Positions 1 through 9,177 are shown, counted from the stretch's first letter. The stretch is 20,034 nt of DNA from Pleurocapsa sp. MO_226.B13 (GCA_030064795.1 JASJEI010000311.1:1-20034); one strand, 5' to 3'. Notes: generated by a model from the sequence alone, not told the origin. Made by a program: numbers and translations.

Positions 1-29
1 ATAGTAGTGAGAGAGATCGATAGAGTGTT

Positions 30-105
30 GTAGGTTGGGTTGAGTTTGCGAAACCCAACAATAATTGGGTTTAAGTTGGGTTTTACTTCGTATAACCCAA
101 CCTAC
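30..105. repeat. Palindromic cyanobacterial intergenic repeat
   Basis: The outer arms GTAGGTTGGGTT (30-41) and AACCCAACCTAC (94-105) are exact reverse complements. Inside lie further copies of the arm core: AACCCAA at 52-58 pairs with TTGGGTT at 35-41, and TTGGGTT starts again at 65. The transcript could therefore fold as one long or two shorter hairpins. The TTGGGTT/AACCCAA unit resembles a dispersed hairpin repeat that is very common between cyanobacterial genes. Nothing shows a specific function here. Confidence 0.75.
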
Positions 106-200
106 CTTCGTCTCTCATTACTTTTTCCAATTGGTATTAGATTTTGAAGTGGTAGCGCATCCAGATTAATTTGTTGGTAGTGCAAGTTAATTTCAGCCCC

Positions 201-660
201 CTAACCCCTAAACTTGGGGGAACAAATTTTCAAAATACCGTTGATGTAGCGTCTTTTAATAGAAGTTTTCTCTCGTCGCAACCAGCTTTTTTTGCGCATT
301 ATTGTTTGTCGTTCAAAAGTATCGCGATCGCTATAAAATCTTTCTTCTTTAAAGTAACTATCAGCAATAGATTTATGCTGAATTTTGCTGATATAAATTC
401 TGATGATTTTTCCTCCTAAATAATCTAGGAATTTATCTAGATTTTTTTGCTTATCGATAATTCTAGTATTGACAAGGCGATCGCCTTGATTATAGGTATT
501 AATTATTTTCAGAGTGGCTGATTTTTTGATAGTTTCTCGACGATAATTCTCAAAAGTAGTAGGGATAATAATTTCTGGATTATATTTTAGGCGAATCTTA
601 TTTTCCGCTTCTGATTTTGCTGCTACATGATTATATTCATGTGACTTATCCGACGCTCGT
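201..660 (-). pseudogene. Decayed open reading frame without a start codon
   Basis: On the minus strand one frame stays open for about 150 codons and stops with TAG at 201-203. The readable C-terminal part is polar and rich in Lys, Arg, Ile and Tyr, with GATCGC sites inside, as in real genes of this genome. I find no ATG/GTG/TTG start with a ribosome binding site. Moving upstream, the frame runs into GC-rich, repeat-like sequence around 655-705 (it contains GACGCTCGTCTGACGAC) and then meets a stop. The simplest reading is the 3' remnant of a gene whose 5' end was replaced by a repeat. I do not recognise the family. The plus-strand frame at 171-419 over the same DNA has no convincing composition or start. 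Confidence 0.35.
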
Positions 661-741
661 CTGACGACAGAGCGCGGGCTTCTGGGAACTCCGTAGAGTA
701 GCCAAAACTTTCTTCAAGGTACTATTACTAAACTACAGTTA

Positions 742-791
742 GTTGGATTGGCGATCCCATCTTTGCTAAAGTCGCGATCGCACAATCCAAC
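742..791. terminator. Strong hairpin just downstream of gnd
   Basis: GTTGGATTG (742-750) and CAATCCAAC (783-791) are perfect reverse complements. The stem continues with GCGATC (751-756) against GATCGC (776-781) across a one-base bulge. The hairpin lies about 40 bases beyond the gnd stop codon on the minus strand, where a 3' end would be expected. No T-run follows on that strand, so it may be a transcript-stabilising 3' hairpin or a mobile palindrome rather than a classical intrinsic terminator. Confidence 0.45.
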
Positions 792-828
792 CAAATTATC
801 GAGCTATCCCGTCTGCATTATCAATGTG

Positions 829-2262
829 CTAAGATTTTTCGCCAATTTTAGTCCACTCATGATGAGAAAACTCACCCCTTGGTTGGTCTACTCTTTCATA
901 AGTATGTGCGCCAAAGTAATCTCTTTGGGCCTGAGTAAGATTTTGAGGTAGACGAGCGCGACGATAACTATCGAAATAGTCGAGAGAAGAACTAAATGCA
1001 GGAACCGCAATACCCAACTGATTAGCAGTAGCCAAAACTTCACGCCATGCAGCCTGACGGTCTAAGATTGATTGCTTAAATTCTGGTGCTAAAAGCAGGT
1101 TAGGCAAATCGGGATTTTCGTTAAACGCTTTTTTGATTTTATCTAAGAAGCGAGCTTTAATAATACAGCCTCCCTTCCAAATACGGGCTATTTCCGCCAA
1201 ATTGAGATTGAAGTCAAATTCAGCTGATGCTTTGCCTAATAATGCCATTCCTTGAGCATAAGAACACATTTTAGAGCAATACAAAGCATCTCTTACTTTA
1301 TTGATAAAATCTTGCTTATTTCCGTCATATTTACCAGAAGAAGCTGGAATTTCTTTAGATGCAGCTACTCTTTGTTCTTTATATGCAGACATAACGCGAG
1401 CATTGACCGCAGCATAGATGGTGGGAATTGGTATGCCCAACTCTAGAGAACTTACTACTGTCCAGCGTCCCGTTCCTTTTTGCCCCGCAGCATCTAAAAT
1501 TGAATCTACCAAGGGTTTATCGGTTTTGGGATCGATATTACTAAATATATCGGCAGTAATTTCAATCAAGAAGGAATCAAGCTCATCAGTATGATTCCAA
1601 TTGCTAAATACTTCTTGTAATTCATCGGCAGATAAATCTAAAGTATTTCTCATTAAGTCATAGGCTTCAGCAATTAGCTGCATATCCCCATACTCAATGC
1701 CATTGTGTACCATTTTTACATAGTGACCCGCACCACCAGGGCCAATATAGGTAACGCAAGGGCCATCATCAACTTGGGCTGCGATTTTAGTAAGAATTGG
1801 CTCTAGATCGCGATAACCTGATTCTGTACCTCCAGGCATAAGGCTAGGGCCGTTGAGCGCGCCTTCTTCACCGCCACTGACTCCCATACCAACAAAGCCT
1901 AGTCCTGTAGATTCTAGGTCTCTAGTACGTCTTTCTGTATCTTCATAAAGGGAATTGCCACCGTCAATGATGGTATCTCCTTTATCTAATAAAGGTCTTA
2001 ACTGGTCGATTACCGCGTCTACTGGCTTACCTGCCTTAACCATGACTAAAATATTGCGAGGACGCTCTAAAATCTGGACAAATTCTTCCAGAGAATAAGC
2101 AGCTTTAACATCTTTGCCCTGCGCTCTTTCTGCCATGAAAGTTTCGGTTTTAGCAGCAGTACGATTGTACACGGCAATAGGAAAACCGCGACTTTCGACA
2201 TTCAGGGCGAGATTTTCCCCCATCACGGCTAAACCAATTACACCAAAAGTTCTTTTTGCCAT
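829..2262 (-). CDS. gnd: 6-phosphogluconate dehydrogenase, decarboxylating
   Basis: This soluble enzyme oxidises 6-phosphogluconate to ribulose 5-phosphate and CO2 with NADP+, the third step of the oxidative pentose phosphate pathway, which cyanobacteria use for NADPH at night. The N-terminal Rossmann fold shows GVIGLAVMG (residues 7-15). The catalytic segment has Lys183 and Asn187 in VKMVHNGIEYGDMQ. The family signature ILDAAGQKGTGRW is at 255-267, and the C-terminal tail contains RDYFGAHTYER. The length of 477 aa is normal for the family. I chose the ATG at 2262 because it gives the usual MAKRTFGVIG start; a TTG nine bases upstream (2271) is in frame but adds only three residues. The gene stands alone, with hairpin-forming DNA downstream and a non-coding gap of about 280 bases upstream. 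Identification is secure. Confidence 0.97.
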   Translation of the reverse strand: MAKRTFGVIGLAVMGENLALNVESRGFPIAVYNRTAAKTETFMAERAQGKDVKAAYSLEEFVQILERPRNILVMVKAGKPVDAVIDQLRPLLDKGDTIIDGGNSLYEDTERRTRDLESTGLGFVGMGVSGGEEGALNGPSLMPGGTESGYRDLEPILTKIAAQVDDGPCVTYIGPGGAGHYVKMVHNGIEYGDMQLIAEAYDLMRNTLDLSADELQEVFSNWNHTDELDSFLIEITADIFSNIDPKTDKPLVDSILDAAGQKGTGRWTVVSSLELGIPIPTIYAAVNARVMSAYKEQRVAASKEIPASSGKYDGNKQDFINKVRDALYCSKMCSYAQGMALLGKASAEFDFNLNLAEIARIWKGGCIIKARFLDKIKKAFNENPDLPNLLLAPEFKQSILDRQAAWREVLATANQLGIAVPAFSSSLDYFDSYRRARLPQNLTQAQRDYFGAHTYERVDQPRGEFSHHEWTKIGEKS

Positions 2263-2543
2263 AGTATTCAACTTGCCCTAAAGATTTCTTTACTTGTTTG
2301 ATGCTCGAAATAACAACTCAAAAAATGACTATTGCTTCAAGTCTTTCTAGAAAAAGGCTAGCGTAATTTTCTAAGTTAAGATCTGTTCCTTAATTAACTC
2401 TTTGATTTTCCTTGGGTAAATGGGGTGTAAAGGTTGATTTTGGCGTTTAAATGTAATTTTATATACACAGTCTGACTGGCTAAGTCTGCTCTTGTGGTTG
2501 TCAACTGTAATCTCGGTCGGAAATTTTTTGAATTTTTAGTCAA
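2263..2543. other. Non-coding gap between gnd and the DUF3293-like gene
   Basis: About 280 bases without a supported gene. It must hold the gnd promoter (minus strand) and the 3' end of the upstream transcript. On the minus strand the DUF3293-like gene ends in TTTAGTTGACTAAA, a small 6-bp palindrome overlapping its stop codon, followed by AT-rich sequence that could help termination. I see no RNA gene or convincing promoter boxes. Confidence 0.5.
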
Positions 2544-3005
2544 CTAAAGCCATTGAAGTTCTGGTGGTTTACCTAATTCTCCATAGACGATCGCATTTTG
2601 GGCAAATTTCCGACCGATTTCCTTGGCTTGAATGAGTTTAATTCCCACAATCAAGACACTTGTTTCTGGTGTCCAATCACCATTAGGATCTTTTCCTAGG
2701 GCATCAATAAGAATAAATGGTAATGATTGCAAATGTTCGATTAAACTCTGATGACGTTGTTGATTTTCTGTCGGCGATCGCGGTTGAGAATAAGGATTAA
2801 AAGCTGTAATTAAAGCCCAACTGGTACAGTTAGATTCTTCTAAAAGTCTTCCTAGCCGTGGATTATACTTGCCAATCTCAAGCTTAATGGTTTCTTTACC
2901 GTAGTAAACTTCGTAGATCGCCTTTTGGTAAGCTGTTTGTAGACTAGTAATTTCGGCTTCTGTGAACTTCGGCTGACAATACCTACTTCGATTTATCCCA
3001 GACAT
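2544..3005 (-). CDS. DUF3293-like protein of unknown function
   Basis: A 153-aa soluble protein without signal peptide or membrane segment. The order of features fits DUF3293: WALITAFNPYSQPRS around residues 63-77, an ENQQRHQSLIEHL helix next, then ETSVLIVGI and a C-terminal KFAQNAIVYGELGKPPELQW block. Homologues in this family carry the same AFNPYS and QNAIV blocks; their biochemical role is not known to me. The ATG at 3005 lies inside the last codons of the upstream oxidoreductase gene (13-base overlap), so the two are probably co-transcribed and translationally coupled. That does not by itself show a shared function. Family call is from motif recognition only. Confidence 0.8.
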   Translation of the reverse strand: MSGINRSRYCQPKFTEAEITSLQTAYQKAIYEVYYGKETIKLEIGKYNPRLGRLLEESNCTSWALITAFNPYSQPRSPTENQQRHQSLIEHLQSLPFILIDALGKDPNGDWTPETSVLIVGIKLIQAKEIGRKFAQNAIVYGELGKPPELQWL

Positions 3006-4528
3006 CTCAATACTTCCAAATGTTTGGGTAATGGTGCAATTGTATTAGCTGCGATCGCGCCACTGGCAGCCACCGCAGGAATGCCGATACCAGGAAAAGT
3101 AGAATCACCACAGCAGAGTAAACCCGATAGGGGAGTAGTCGAGCCTGGAAATAGAGCTTTACCAGCTTGGTGTGCGGGGCCATAAGTGCCATGATGACGG
3201 CGGAGATAGTATTGATGAGTTAAGGGAGTGCCAATCAGAGTTAATTCAACGCGATCGCGAATATCGGGAATTACTCGTGCTAAACCCCGCCACATAACTT
3301 CTGCCCGCTCTTGTTTTTGTTGCTTATAGGCATCGCTACGGCGATCCATTCCCGCCCAAAGTTCGTAGGGTTCGTTACCAGGGGTATAAACATGAACGAC
3401 GTGCTTACCTGGAGGCGCAAGAGATGGATCTAATACTGAAGGAATCGACATTACTACAACGTTTTGAGGTGCGGTTACACCTCGCTCCCAATCGTTAACT
3501 ACAATATAGTGACACTCTAAATCTTCTAAACCTGTAGCATCAATACCTAAATGCAGATGCATAAAGCTTTCGCATTCTGGAGTTTGCTCTCTTTCTTTGA
3601 TAAAACTCTTAGGCAAAACAGCTTCGGGAATTAAAGGTAAAGTATCCCAAATCGAAGCATTAGAAACCACTGCTTTAGTTGCTCTTATCTCTTTGCCGTT
3701 ACGTAAACTAACTCCTACAGCCCTGTTATCTTCTACCAAGACGCGATCGACATGAGCATTATAGAGGATTTCGCCACCCCGTTTAGTTAACCCCCTAATT
3801 AAAGCATCAACAATTGCCCCACTACCACCCATCGGGTAATCTAGCTGAACTCCAGGCTTATACCATTCGGCGAACATAAACGCCATTTCTGCCCCCACCG
3901 TACCGCTAGCGGGTAAACCAGATAGTAAGAAACTGAGTAAATCCATCCAGTTGCGAATAAACTTATCCGTGACGATCCCATCCATAATTTTGCTAAATGG
4001 GCCAGTCATCCGCAGAATATTAGGTAAGTGCCATAGAGTGTTAGGTAAATATTGACCCATACTAATAGCAGCCCCCAAATCGAAGCGCATCGCCAAAGGA
4101 GGCAAGGCATTAACCGCATCCGCAAGGGGTTTCATTTCCGCTTGTAATTCGCGCCATTGAGCTACGGCAGCTTGTCCCCGTAGTTTACTTAAGACTTCTG
4201 CAAAATGATCTGCCCCAACATAGGCATTAAAATCCCCTTCTGGCAAACGACAACCCCAAACATCATAATTTGCCCATTCGAGATCTTCTTCAATAGCATC
4301 TAATACCTGTCTTAAAGGATTATTAGTCGGACTGGTAGACAAACCCGAATACAAAGAAGGGCCAGAATCAAACTTATAGCCATTGCGTTCAAAACTATGG
4401 GCAGCACCACCAGCAATGGCATGACTTTCACACACCGTTACCCGATAACCATATTTAGCCAGCAAAGCTGCACAACACAACCCTCCAACTCCACTACCAA
4501 TTACTACTACATCTACTGATTGACTCAT
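2993..4528 (-). CDS. CrtI/CrtISO-type FAD-dependent oxidoreductase
   Basis: A 511-aa flavoprotein of the phytoene desaturase/carotenoid isomerase superfamily. The N-terminal dinucleotide-binding fold is clear: VVVIGSGVGGLCCAALL (residues 7-23) with the ribose-binding Glu34 in VTVCES, then GGAAHSFERNGYKFDSGPS. The C-terminal FAD-closing motif is LLCCGDSTFPGIGIPAVAAS, typical of the superfamily. In cyanobacteria these enzymes act on carotenes at membranes (CrtH isomerase, CrtD 3',4'-desaturase, CrtO ketolase). The N-terminal region does not match what I remember of CrtH, so I leave the symbol blank; a CrtISO-like enzyme of unsettled substrate is the best description. Start is the ATG at 4528. 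The 3' end overlaps the DUF3293-like gene. A hairpin repeat lies just upstream (4548-4604). Confidence 0.85.
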   Translation of the reverse strand: MSQSVDVVVIGSGVGGLCCAALLAKYGYRVTVCESHAIAGGAAHSFERNGYKFDSGPSLYSGLSTSPTNNPLRQVLDAIEEDLEWANYDVWGCRLPEGDFNAYVGADHFAEVLSKLRGQAAVAQWRELQAEMKPLADAVNALPPLAMRFDLGAAISMGQYLPNTLWHLPNILRMTGPFSKIMDGIVTDKFIRNWMDLLSFLLSGLPASGTVGAEMAFMFAEWYKPGVQLDYPMGGSGAIVDALIRGLTKRGGEILYNAHVDRVLVEDNRAVGVSLRNGKEIRATKAVVSNASIWDTLPLIPEAVLPKSFIKEREQTPECESFMHLHLGIDATGLEDLECHYIVVNDWERGVTAPQNVVVMSIPSVLDPSLAPPGKHVVHVYTPGNEPYELWAGMDRRSDAYKQQKQERAEVMWRGLARVIPDIRDRVELTLIGTPLTHQYYLRRHHGTYGPAHQAGKALFPGSTTPLSGLLCCGDSTFPGIGIPAVAASGAIAANTIAPLPKHLEVLRCLG

Positions 4529-4547
4529 GTCTATTTTTCGCTCTTTA

Positions 4548-4604
4548 GGTGGGCAAACTTAAATTAAATTTAACAAGATATTGGACAAGTCAAACCTGCC
4601 CACC
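4548..4604. repeat. GGTGGGCA/TGCCCACC inverted repeat
   Basis: GGTGGGCA (4548-4555) and TGCCCACC (4597-4604) are exact reverse complements, separated by about 41 AT-rich bases. A third copy, GGTGGGCAAATTTAA, lies at about 4688-4702 and touches the stop codon of the YifB-like gene. The unit resembles a dispersed cyanobacterial intergenic hairpin (GGTGGGCA...TGCCCACC). It lies in the gap between the YifB-like gene and the oxidoreductase gene, where it may also mark the 3' end of the former on the minus strand. Confidence 0.65.
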
Positions 4605-4698
4605 CTACTGCTTGCTCACTGAAGGTTACTATTATCGAGGCTATATTTACTTATTACTTTTGCCAATTTAAATTTTTTAGATTTTATGGTGGGCAAAT

Positions 4699-6228
4699 TT
4701 AATGCATCCGATCGATAGTCCGATATTGAATCGCTTCAGCCAAGTGATGACTTTGTAAATCGCGATCGCCTGCTAAGTCAGCAATAGTTCGAGCTACTTT
4801 TAAGACCCGATCCATCGCTCTAGCAGACAGACCGAGCTTGCGTATTGCTCCTTCCAATAAATTGCGACTGGCATCATCTAAGACACAAAACTCTCTGAGG
4901 TGGGGCGATCGCATTTGAGCATTACAGTTAACTTTGGCTTCGGTTTGAAAACGCTCTTCTGCTACCTGACGAGCAGCAACCACTCTGGCTCTCACAGCTT
5001 CAGAGTCTTCTCCTGTAAGTTGTCTGGTCATTTCTTCGGGCTTAAGACGATTAACTGCTACCTGTAAATCGATCCGATCCATCAGCGGCCCAGATAATTT
5101 TGCCCAGTAGTTCTCACGTTGTCGGGGAGAGCAGGTACAATTTTGAATTGGATCGCCAAAATAACCACAAGGACAGGGATTGGTGCTAGCAACTAGGGTA
5201 AACTGAGCGGGAAAAACGACTGATTGTCGGGTGCGAGAAATTGTCACCAGACCATCTTCTAAAGGTTGGCGCAGATATTCCAAGACGTTACGTTTAAATT
5301 CAGTCAATTCATCCAAAAAAAGTATACCCTGATGAGCTAAAGATATCTCCCCAGGACGCGGGTAACTACCTCCTCCTACTAATGACGGGCCCGATGCAGA
5401 ATGGTGAGGGTTGCGGAAGGGTCTTGTGGTAATTAGACGACCTTGATTTTTGAGCAAGCCAGCTACGGAATAAATTTGCGAAACTTCTAAGGCTTCGTCG
5501 AAGGCAAGACTGGGTAAAATACCTGGGAGACGTTGCGCCAACATGGTTTTACCACTACCAGGAGGCCCGATAAAGATTAGGTTGTGTCCTCCCGCAGCAG
5601 CAATTTCTAAAGCTCTACGGGCGTGAACCTGTCCCTTGACATCTTTTAAATTGGGAATTTGTGAAACATATTCTGAAGTTGCCGATCGCTCTTCCACAAC
5701 TACAGGTTGATACTTATTAGGTCGATTGAGAAAGTCTGCTACTTGTCTCAAATTTTGAAATCCATAGACGTTAATATTTTTAACCACCGCTGCTTCTTGC
5801 GCGTTTCCTTGGGGTAGAATCAGCCCTGCAATTCCCATCTTGCTAGCAGCAGCAGCGATCGGTAATACCCCCGATACGGGACGCAATGTTCCGTCTAAGG
5901 ATACTTCGCCATAAAACAAATAGTCTCCTAATAACTGTGGATCTACTTGTTCTGATGCAGCTAAAATGCCAACGCTAATCGGTAAATCAAAACACGGCCC
6001 TTCCTTGCGTAAATCTGCGGGGGTCAGATTAATCACAATTTTGCGAACGGGAAAGGCAAAATCAGCATTTTTGAGGGCGGCCTTAACTCGTTCCCGTGAC
6101 TCTTGAACTGCGATATCGGGTAATCCGACGATCGCAATTTTAGGAAGTCCCCCCGACACATCTACCTCAACTCCGACTTTAATCGCCTCAATCCCCGCGA
6201 TCGCTGCACTCCAAACCCTTGCCAACAT
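4699..6228 (-). CDS. YifB/ComM-family Mg-chelatase-like AAA+ ATPase
   Basis: A 509-aa ATPase of the YifB (ComM) family. In naturally competent bacteria ComM is a hexameric helicase that promotes branch migration during integration of imported DNA; I infer a similar role here by family. The N-terminal Lon-S16-like domain begins MLARVWSAAIAGIEA and includes INLTPADLRKEGP (about 66-78). The AAA+ core has Walker A GPPGSGKT (221-228) and Walker B ILFLDE (302-307), plus the characteristic FRNPHHSAS block. A cysteine cluster NPCPCGYFGDPIQNCTC (350-366) follows, as usual in this family. The C-terminal Mg-chelatase-like helical domain ends ...RTIDRMH. Length is full. The gene is separated from its neighbours by gaps of 170 and 337 bases and is probably transcribed alone. 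Confidence 0.93.
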   Translation of the reverse strand: MLARVWSAAIAGIEAIKVGVEVDVSGGLPKIAIVGLPDIAVQESRERVKAALKNADFAFPVRKIVINLTPADLRKEGPCFDLPISVGILAASEQVDPQLLGDYLFYGEVSLDGTLRPVSGVLPIAAAASKMGIAGLILPQGNAQEAAVVKNINVYGFQNLRQVADFLNRPNKYQPVVVEERSATSEYVSQIPNLKDVKGQVHARRALEIAAAGGHNLIFIGPPGSGKTMLAQRLPGILPSLAFDEALEVSQIYSVAGLLKNQGRLITTRPFRNPHHSASGPSLVGGGSYPRPGEISLAHQGILFLDELTEFKRNVLEYLRQPLEDGLVTISRTRQSVVFPAQFTLVASTNPCPCGYFGDPIQNCTCSPRQRENYWAKLSGPLMDRIDLQVAVNRLKPEEMTRQLTGEDSEAVRARVVAARQVAEERFQTEAKVNCNAQMRSPHLREFCVLDDASRNLLEGAIRKLGLSARAMDRVLKVARTIADLAGDRDLQSHHLAEAIQYRTIDRMH

Positions 6229-6565
6229 TACTTACTCAACCATTCATCAACCCTAGCCTATTCGCCCTCAGTATGATTATCTAACCGCAAATTCACTAAT
6301 TTTTTTGCTTCAGATTTTGTGATTGATTGATAATGGAAAGCAAATAATTTGATTTTGACTGATATTTTCTGCTTTCTTTCGGGAACAATATGCATAACTA
6401 TTATGTTGGCAAGTTTTTAAAGCGATTAAAAACTACTAATATGTGGCACATCAGTTAGTAGCAATAATTGAGGGTCTGGCTAAATATATGTTTCTAGCTA
6501 ATTTTAGATTTCGTTTTGAGCCATATCTATCTTCAAAAGTAGTTTTAACTGATGCTTAAAGCAAT
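6229..6565. other. Divergent promoter region with a small palindrome
   Basis: These 337 bases separate the divergent YifB-like and FHA-GGDEF-EAL genes, so both promoters should be here. The only clear structure is GTTTTTA (6413-6419) against TAAAAAC (6427-6433), a perfect 7-bp inverted repeat with a 7-base spacer, which could be a regulator site or chance in AT-rich DNA. I see no NtcA-type GTA-N8-TAC site, no RNA gene and no supported small ORF. Confidence 0.45.
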
Positions 6566-9160
6566 ATGAATGTAAAACATCACCAAAATAAGACAATGGA
6601 TAGCTTAGATCGAGTACACCACGTATTAGTAATAGAAGATCCCTCTTTTTATAGAGAAATTAATCTTGATGCTGCTACTTATTCTCTCGGTCGTCATTCT
6701 AGTAATGATATTGTTCTTTCTTGTCAAAAAACCTCTCGAAATCACGCTACTCTTTTGAGAAGAACAGATATCAAGACTAATAGATATGCTTATTGGATTT
6801 TGGATGGAGATTTACAAGGTAATCGGAGTCGTAACGGAATTTATATTAATGGTAAAAAAACTTTAGTTCACGAGTTAAAACATGGGGATGTTATCCAGTT
6901 TAGTGGAGATGCCAGAGCCATATATAAAATTACTACAGAGCTACCCAAGACTAATTATCAAAACGGTTCGAGCGATAATTCTAGTTTAGAACCAGAGCCA
7001 AGTAAGTCTATTAATAAAGAGACAATTGCTGTTCCCGAACTGAATACAACTAATAACCATAAACCGATCCAAACAGAAATTTCTCACCAAAACCAAGTTT
7101 ATTGGACTGAATTAAGTCCTCAGCCGATTATAGAGATAGATTTATATGGCAATATCACCTACATAAATCCGGCTGGGATCTCTAATTTTAGAGATATACA
7201 CTATCAGAAGCTAAATCATCCTCTGTTAAATAATTTAGTTACTCAATACGATCGAGGTCGAGATAATATCATTACTAGAGAAGTTCAAGTAGGGAACAAG
7301 ATTTTTTTCCAAACTGCTCACTACTTACCCGAAAATAAAGTTATTAGAAATTATATTGTAGACATCACTCAACAAAAAGCTTTTGAACAAAAACTGCAAG
7401 ATCGACTCAATCTTTACAACAAAGTAATTCAACATATTTCTGAAGTTGTCATGGTTGTCGAACCAGCAACCAAACAAATAGTCGAAGTAAATCCTGCTTG
7501 TAGTAATTTACTAGGATATTCTCCCGAACAAATGTTGCAGATGAATATTTACGAGCTGTGTTGTGCTTCAGAAAAATTAGCTGTGGTTTTACAAAGAGTG
7601 ATTGCCGATAAAAATAGCTTTTGGGGAGAATGCTTATTACGTCATCACAATGGCGACATCATTAAAACTCAAATCAAAATTGATTTAATAAGTTCGGGAG
7701 CAAATCAACGACTTTGTTTGGTAATTGATGCTTTAAATCAAGAACAAACTAATACTCAAGCCAAACCCCAACTGTCAGAGTCTTCTCTATCTAAAAAAGA
7801 GGTATTTCAACAGCAAATGCTAACGGCGATCGCCAATGCCCAAAGAAGCCAAACTTTGTTGGCGGTAATGTTTTGTAAACTTTATTTTTTACCTGATATT
7901 AGAGCTAATCTAGGTATAGAAAAAACTCAAGAATTACTCTCAAATTTATGCAAAAGGTTGAGTACTTGTTTGCGTTCTGGAGATACAGTTGTTCATTGGC
8001 AAGAAGACAAATTTGCGATTCTAATGCCTCAAATCAATGGTATTGAAGAAGTAGCTAAGATTAATCAAAGAATTAAACAATCGATCCAACAATCTTTTAA
8101 ATTAGGAAAAATCAATGTCACTCTTAACGGGAGTATCGGTGTAGCGATTTATCCCCAGGATGGAGACAATTCAGATATCTTGTTAGCTAATGCTCATACG
8201 GCATTAGAACGTGCCTATAACAACCAACAAAGCTATCAATTTTACGATCGGGCAATGAATTCTCAGACGCTAGTAGCATTGGAATTAGAAACCTTGCTGC
8301 AACAAGCCCTACAAAAAGAAGAATTTCAACTCTATTATCAACCACAAATTAATCTCGATACGGGCAAAACTGAAGCAATTAAAGCTTTGTTGCGTTGGCA
8401 ACATCCCGAACTAGGTTTAGTTCCTCCCAGTAATTTTATTCGAGCGGCCGAAAAAAATAATCTAATCGTGCCAATTGGAGAATGGGCAATCCATCGAGCC
8501 TGTAGACAAAATAAAGCTTGGCAAGGGGAAGGATTACCCCCATTACCGATTACAGTCAGCTTATCGTCTGTTCAGTTTAAACAGACTAATTTAGTAGCAA
8601 AAATTGCCGAGATTTTGGCAGAAACTACTTTAGAACCTCAACTTCTAGAACTAGAAATTAGTGCTGTTAGTTTGCTAGAAAATATTGATCGTAGCAAAAT
8701 TGTACTTCACCATCTGGAAGAGTTAGGAGTCAAAATCGCTGTAGACGATTTTACCTCAGGCTTTTCAACTCTAGAGTATCTGAAAGATTTTCCCCTAAAT
8801 ACCTTAAAAATAGACCGCTCTTTAGTACAAAAATTAACTAATAGTCCCAAAGATTTGGCGATCGCGACTGCTCTGATAGAATTGGGCAAGGGTTTTGGTT
8901 TGCGAGTAGTGGCAGAAGGAGTAGAAACTCAAGAACAAGTAGATTTATTGCGTAGCTTAAATTGTCAACATATGCAGGGTTTCTGGTTTGGTCGTCCCTT
9001 GGCAGCAAAAGAAGCGCGTAAACTGCTCTCACTCAATGATTCAGAACTAGAAATAGACAAGACTAAAGAGCCAAAACACTCAACATCAGGGCAAACTTTA
9101 GAGCAGATGGCACATACTTTGGAACAAGAATCTGCAAGCTTGCGTAATCAGGAAAACTAG
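6566..9160 (+). CDS. FHA-PAS-PAS-GGDEF-EAL protein with degenerate active sites
   Basis: An 864-aa soluble signalling protein with no transmembrane helix. Domains in order: an FHA phosphothreonine-binding domain (about 20-125; GRHSSNDIVL, SRNH, NGIYING); two PAS domains (about 180-270 and 283-392; the second has VNPACSNLLGYSPEQM); GGDEF (about 425-565); EAL (about 575-820). The GGDEF motif reads QEDKF (479-483), so diguanylate cyclase activity is unlikely, yet the inhibitory-site RxxD is kept (Arg470, Asp473). In EAL the metal-binding Glu is Lys606 (KALLRW) and the usual Asn of NxS is Ser665 (VSLSS), while DDF (727-729), LKID (747-750), AEGVE (783-787) and Gln804 remain. Phosphodiesterase activity is therefore also doubtful. 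A c-di-GMP receptor or phosphoprotein-binding scaffold fits better. Start is the first ATG; ATG codon 11 is an alternative. Confidence 0.92.
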   Translation: MNVKHHQNKTMDSLDRVHHVLVIEDPSFYREINLDAATYSLGRHSSNDIVLSCQKTSRNHATLLRRTDIKTNRYAYWILDGDLQGNRSRNGIYINGKKTLVHELKHGDVIQFSGDARAIYKITTELPKTNYQNGSSDNSSLEPEPSKSINKETIAVPELNTTNNHKPIQTEISHQNQVYWTELSPQPIIEIDLYGNITYINPAGISNFRDIHYQKLNHPLLNNLVTQYDRGRDNIITREVQVGNKIFFQTAHYLPENKVIRNYIVDITQQKAFEQKLQDRLNLYNKVIQHISEVVMVVEPATKQIVEVNPACSNLLGYSPEQMLQMNIYELCCASEKLAVVLQRVIADKNSFWGECLLRHHNGDIIKTQIKIDLISSGANQRLCLVIDALNQEQTNTQAKPQLSESSLSKKEVFQQQMLTAIANAQRSQTLLAVMFCKLYFLPDIRANLGIEKTQELLSNLCKRLSTCLRSGDTVVHWQEDKFAILMPQINGIEEVAKINQRIKQSIQQSFKLGKINVTLNGSIGVAIYPQDGDNSDILLANAHTALERAYNNQQSYQFYDRAMNSQTLVALELETLLQQALQKEEFQLYYQPQINLDTGKTEAIKALLRWQHPELGLVPPSNFIRAAEKNNLIVPIGEWAIHRACRQNKAWQGEGLPPLPITVSLSSVQFKQTNLVAKIAEILAETTLEPQLLELEISAVSLLENIDRSKIVLHHLEELGVKIAVDDFTSGFSTLEYLKDFPLNTLKIDRSLVQKLTNSPKDLAIATALIELGKGFGLRVVAEGVETQEQVDLLRSLNCQHMQGFWFGRPLAAKEARKLLSLNDSELEIDKTKEPKHSTSGQTLEQMAHTLEQESASLRNQEN

Positions 9161-9177
9161 CTAATTGCTTCTGATTA
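9145..9177 (+). terminator. Possible weak hairpin at the end of the GGDEF-EAL gene
   Basis: TAATCAG (9145-9151) and CTGATTA (9171-9177) pair perfectly across a 19-base loop that contains the stop codon. A short T-run (ATTTTT) follows only after about 15 bases, so this is at best a weak terminator. Confidence 0.25.

Noticed and set aside
171..419. 82-aa plus-strand open frame
   Set aside because: Poor composition, no ribosome binding site, and it opposes a longer minus-strand frame with more gene-like codons.
2993..4528. Calling the oxidoreductase CrtH
   Set aside because: The superfamily is clear, but the N-terminal blocks do not match CrtH as I remember it, so a specific symbol would be a guess.
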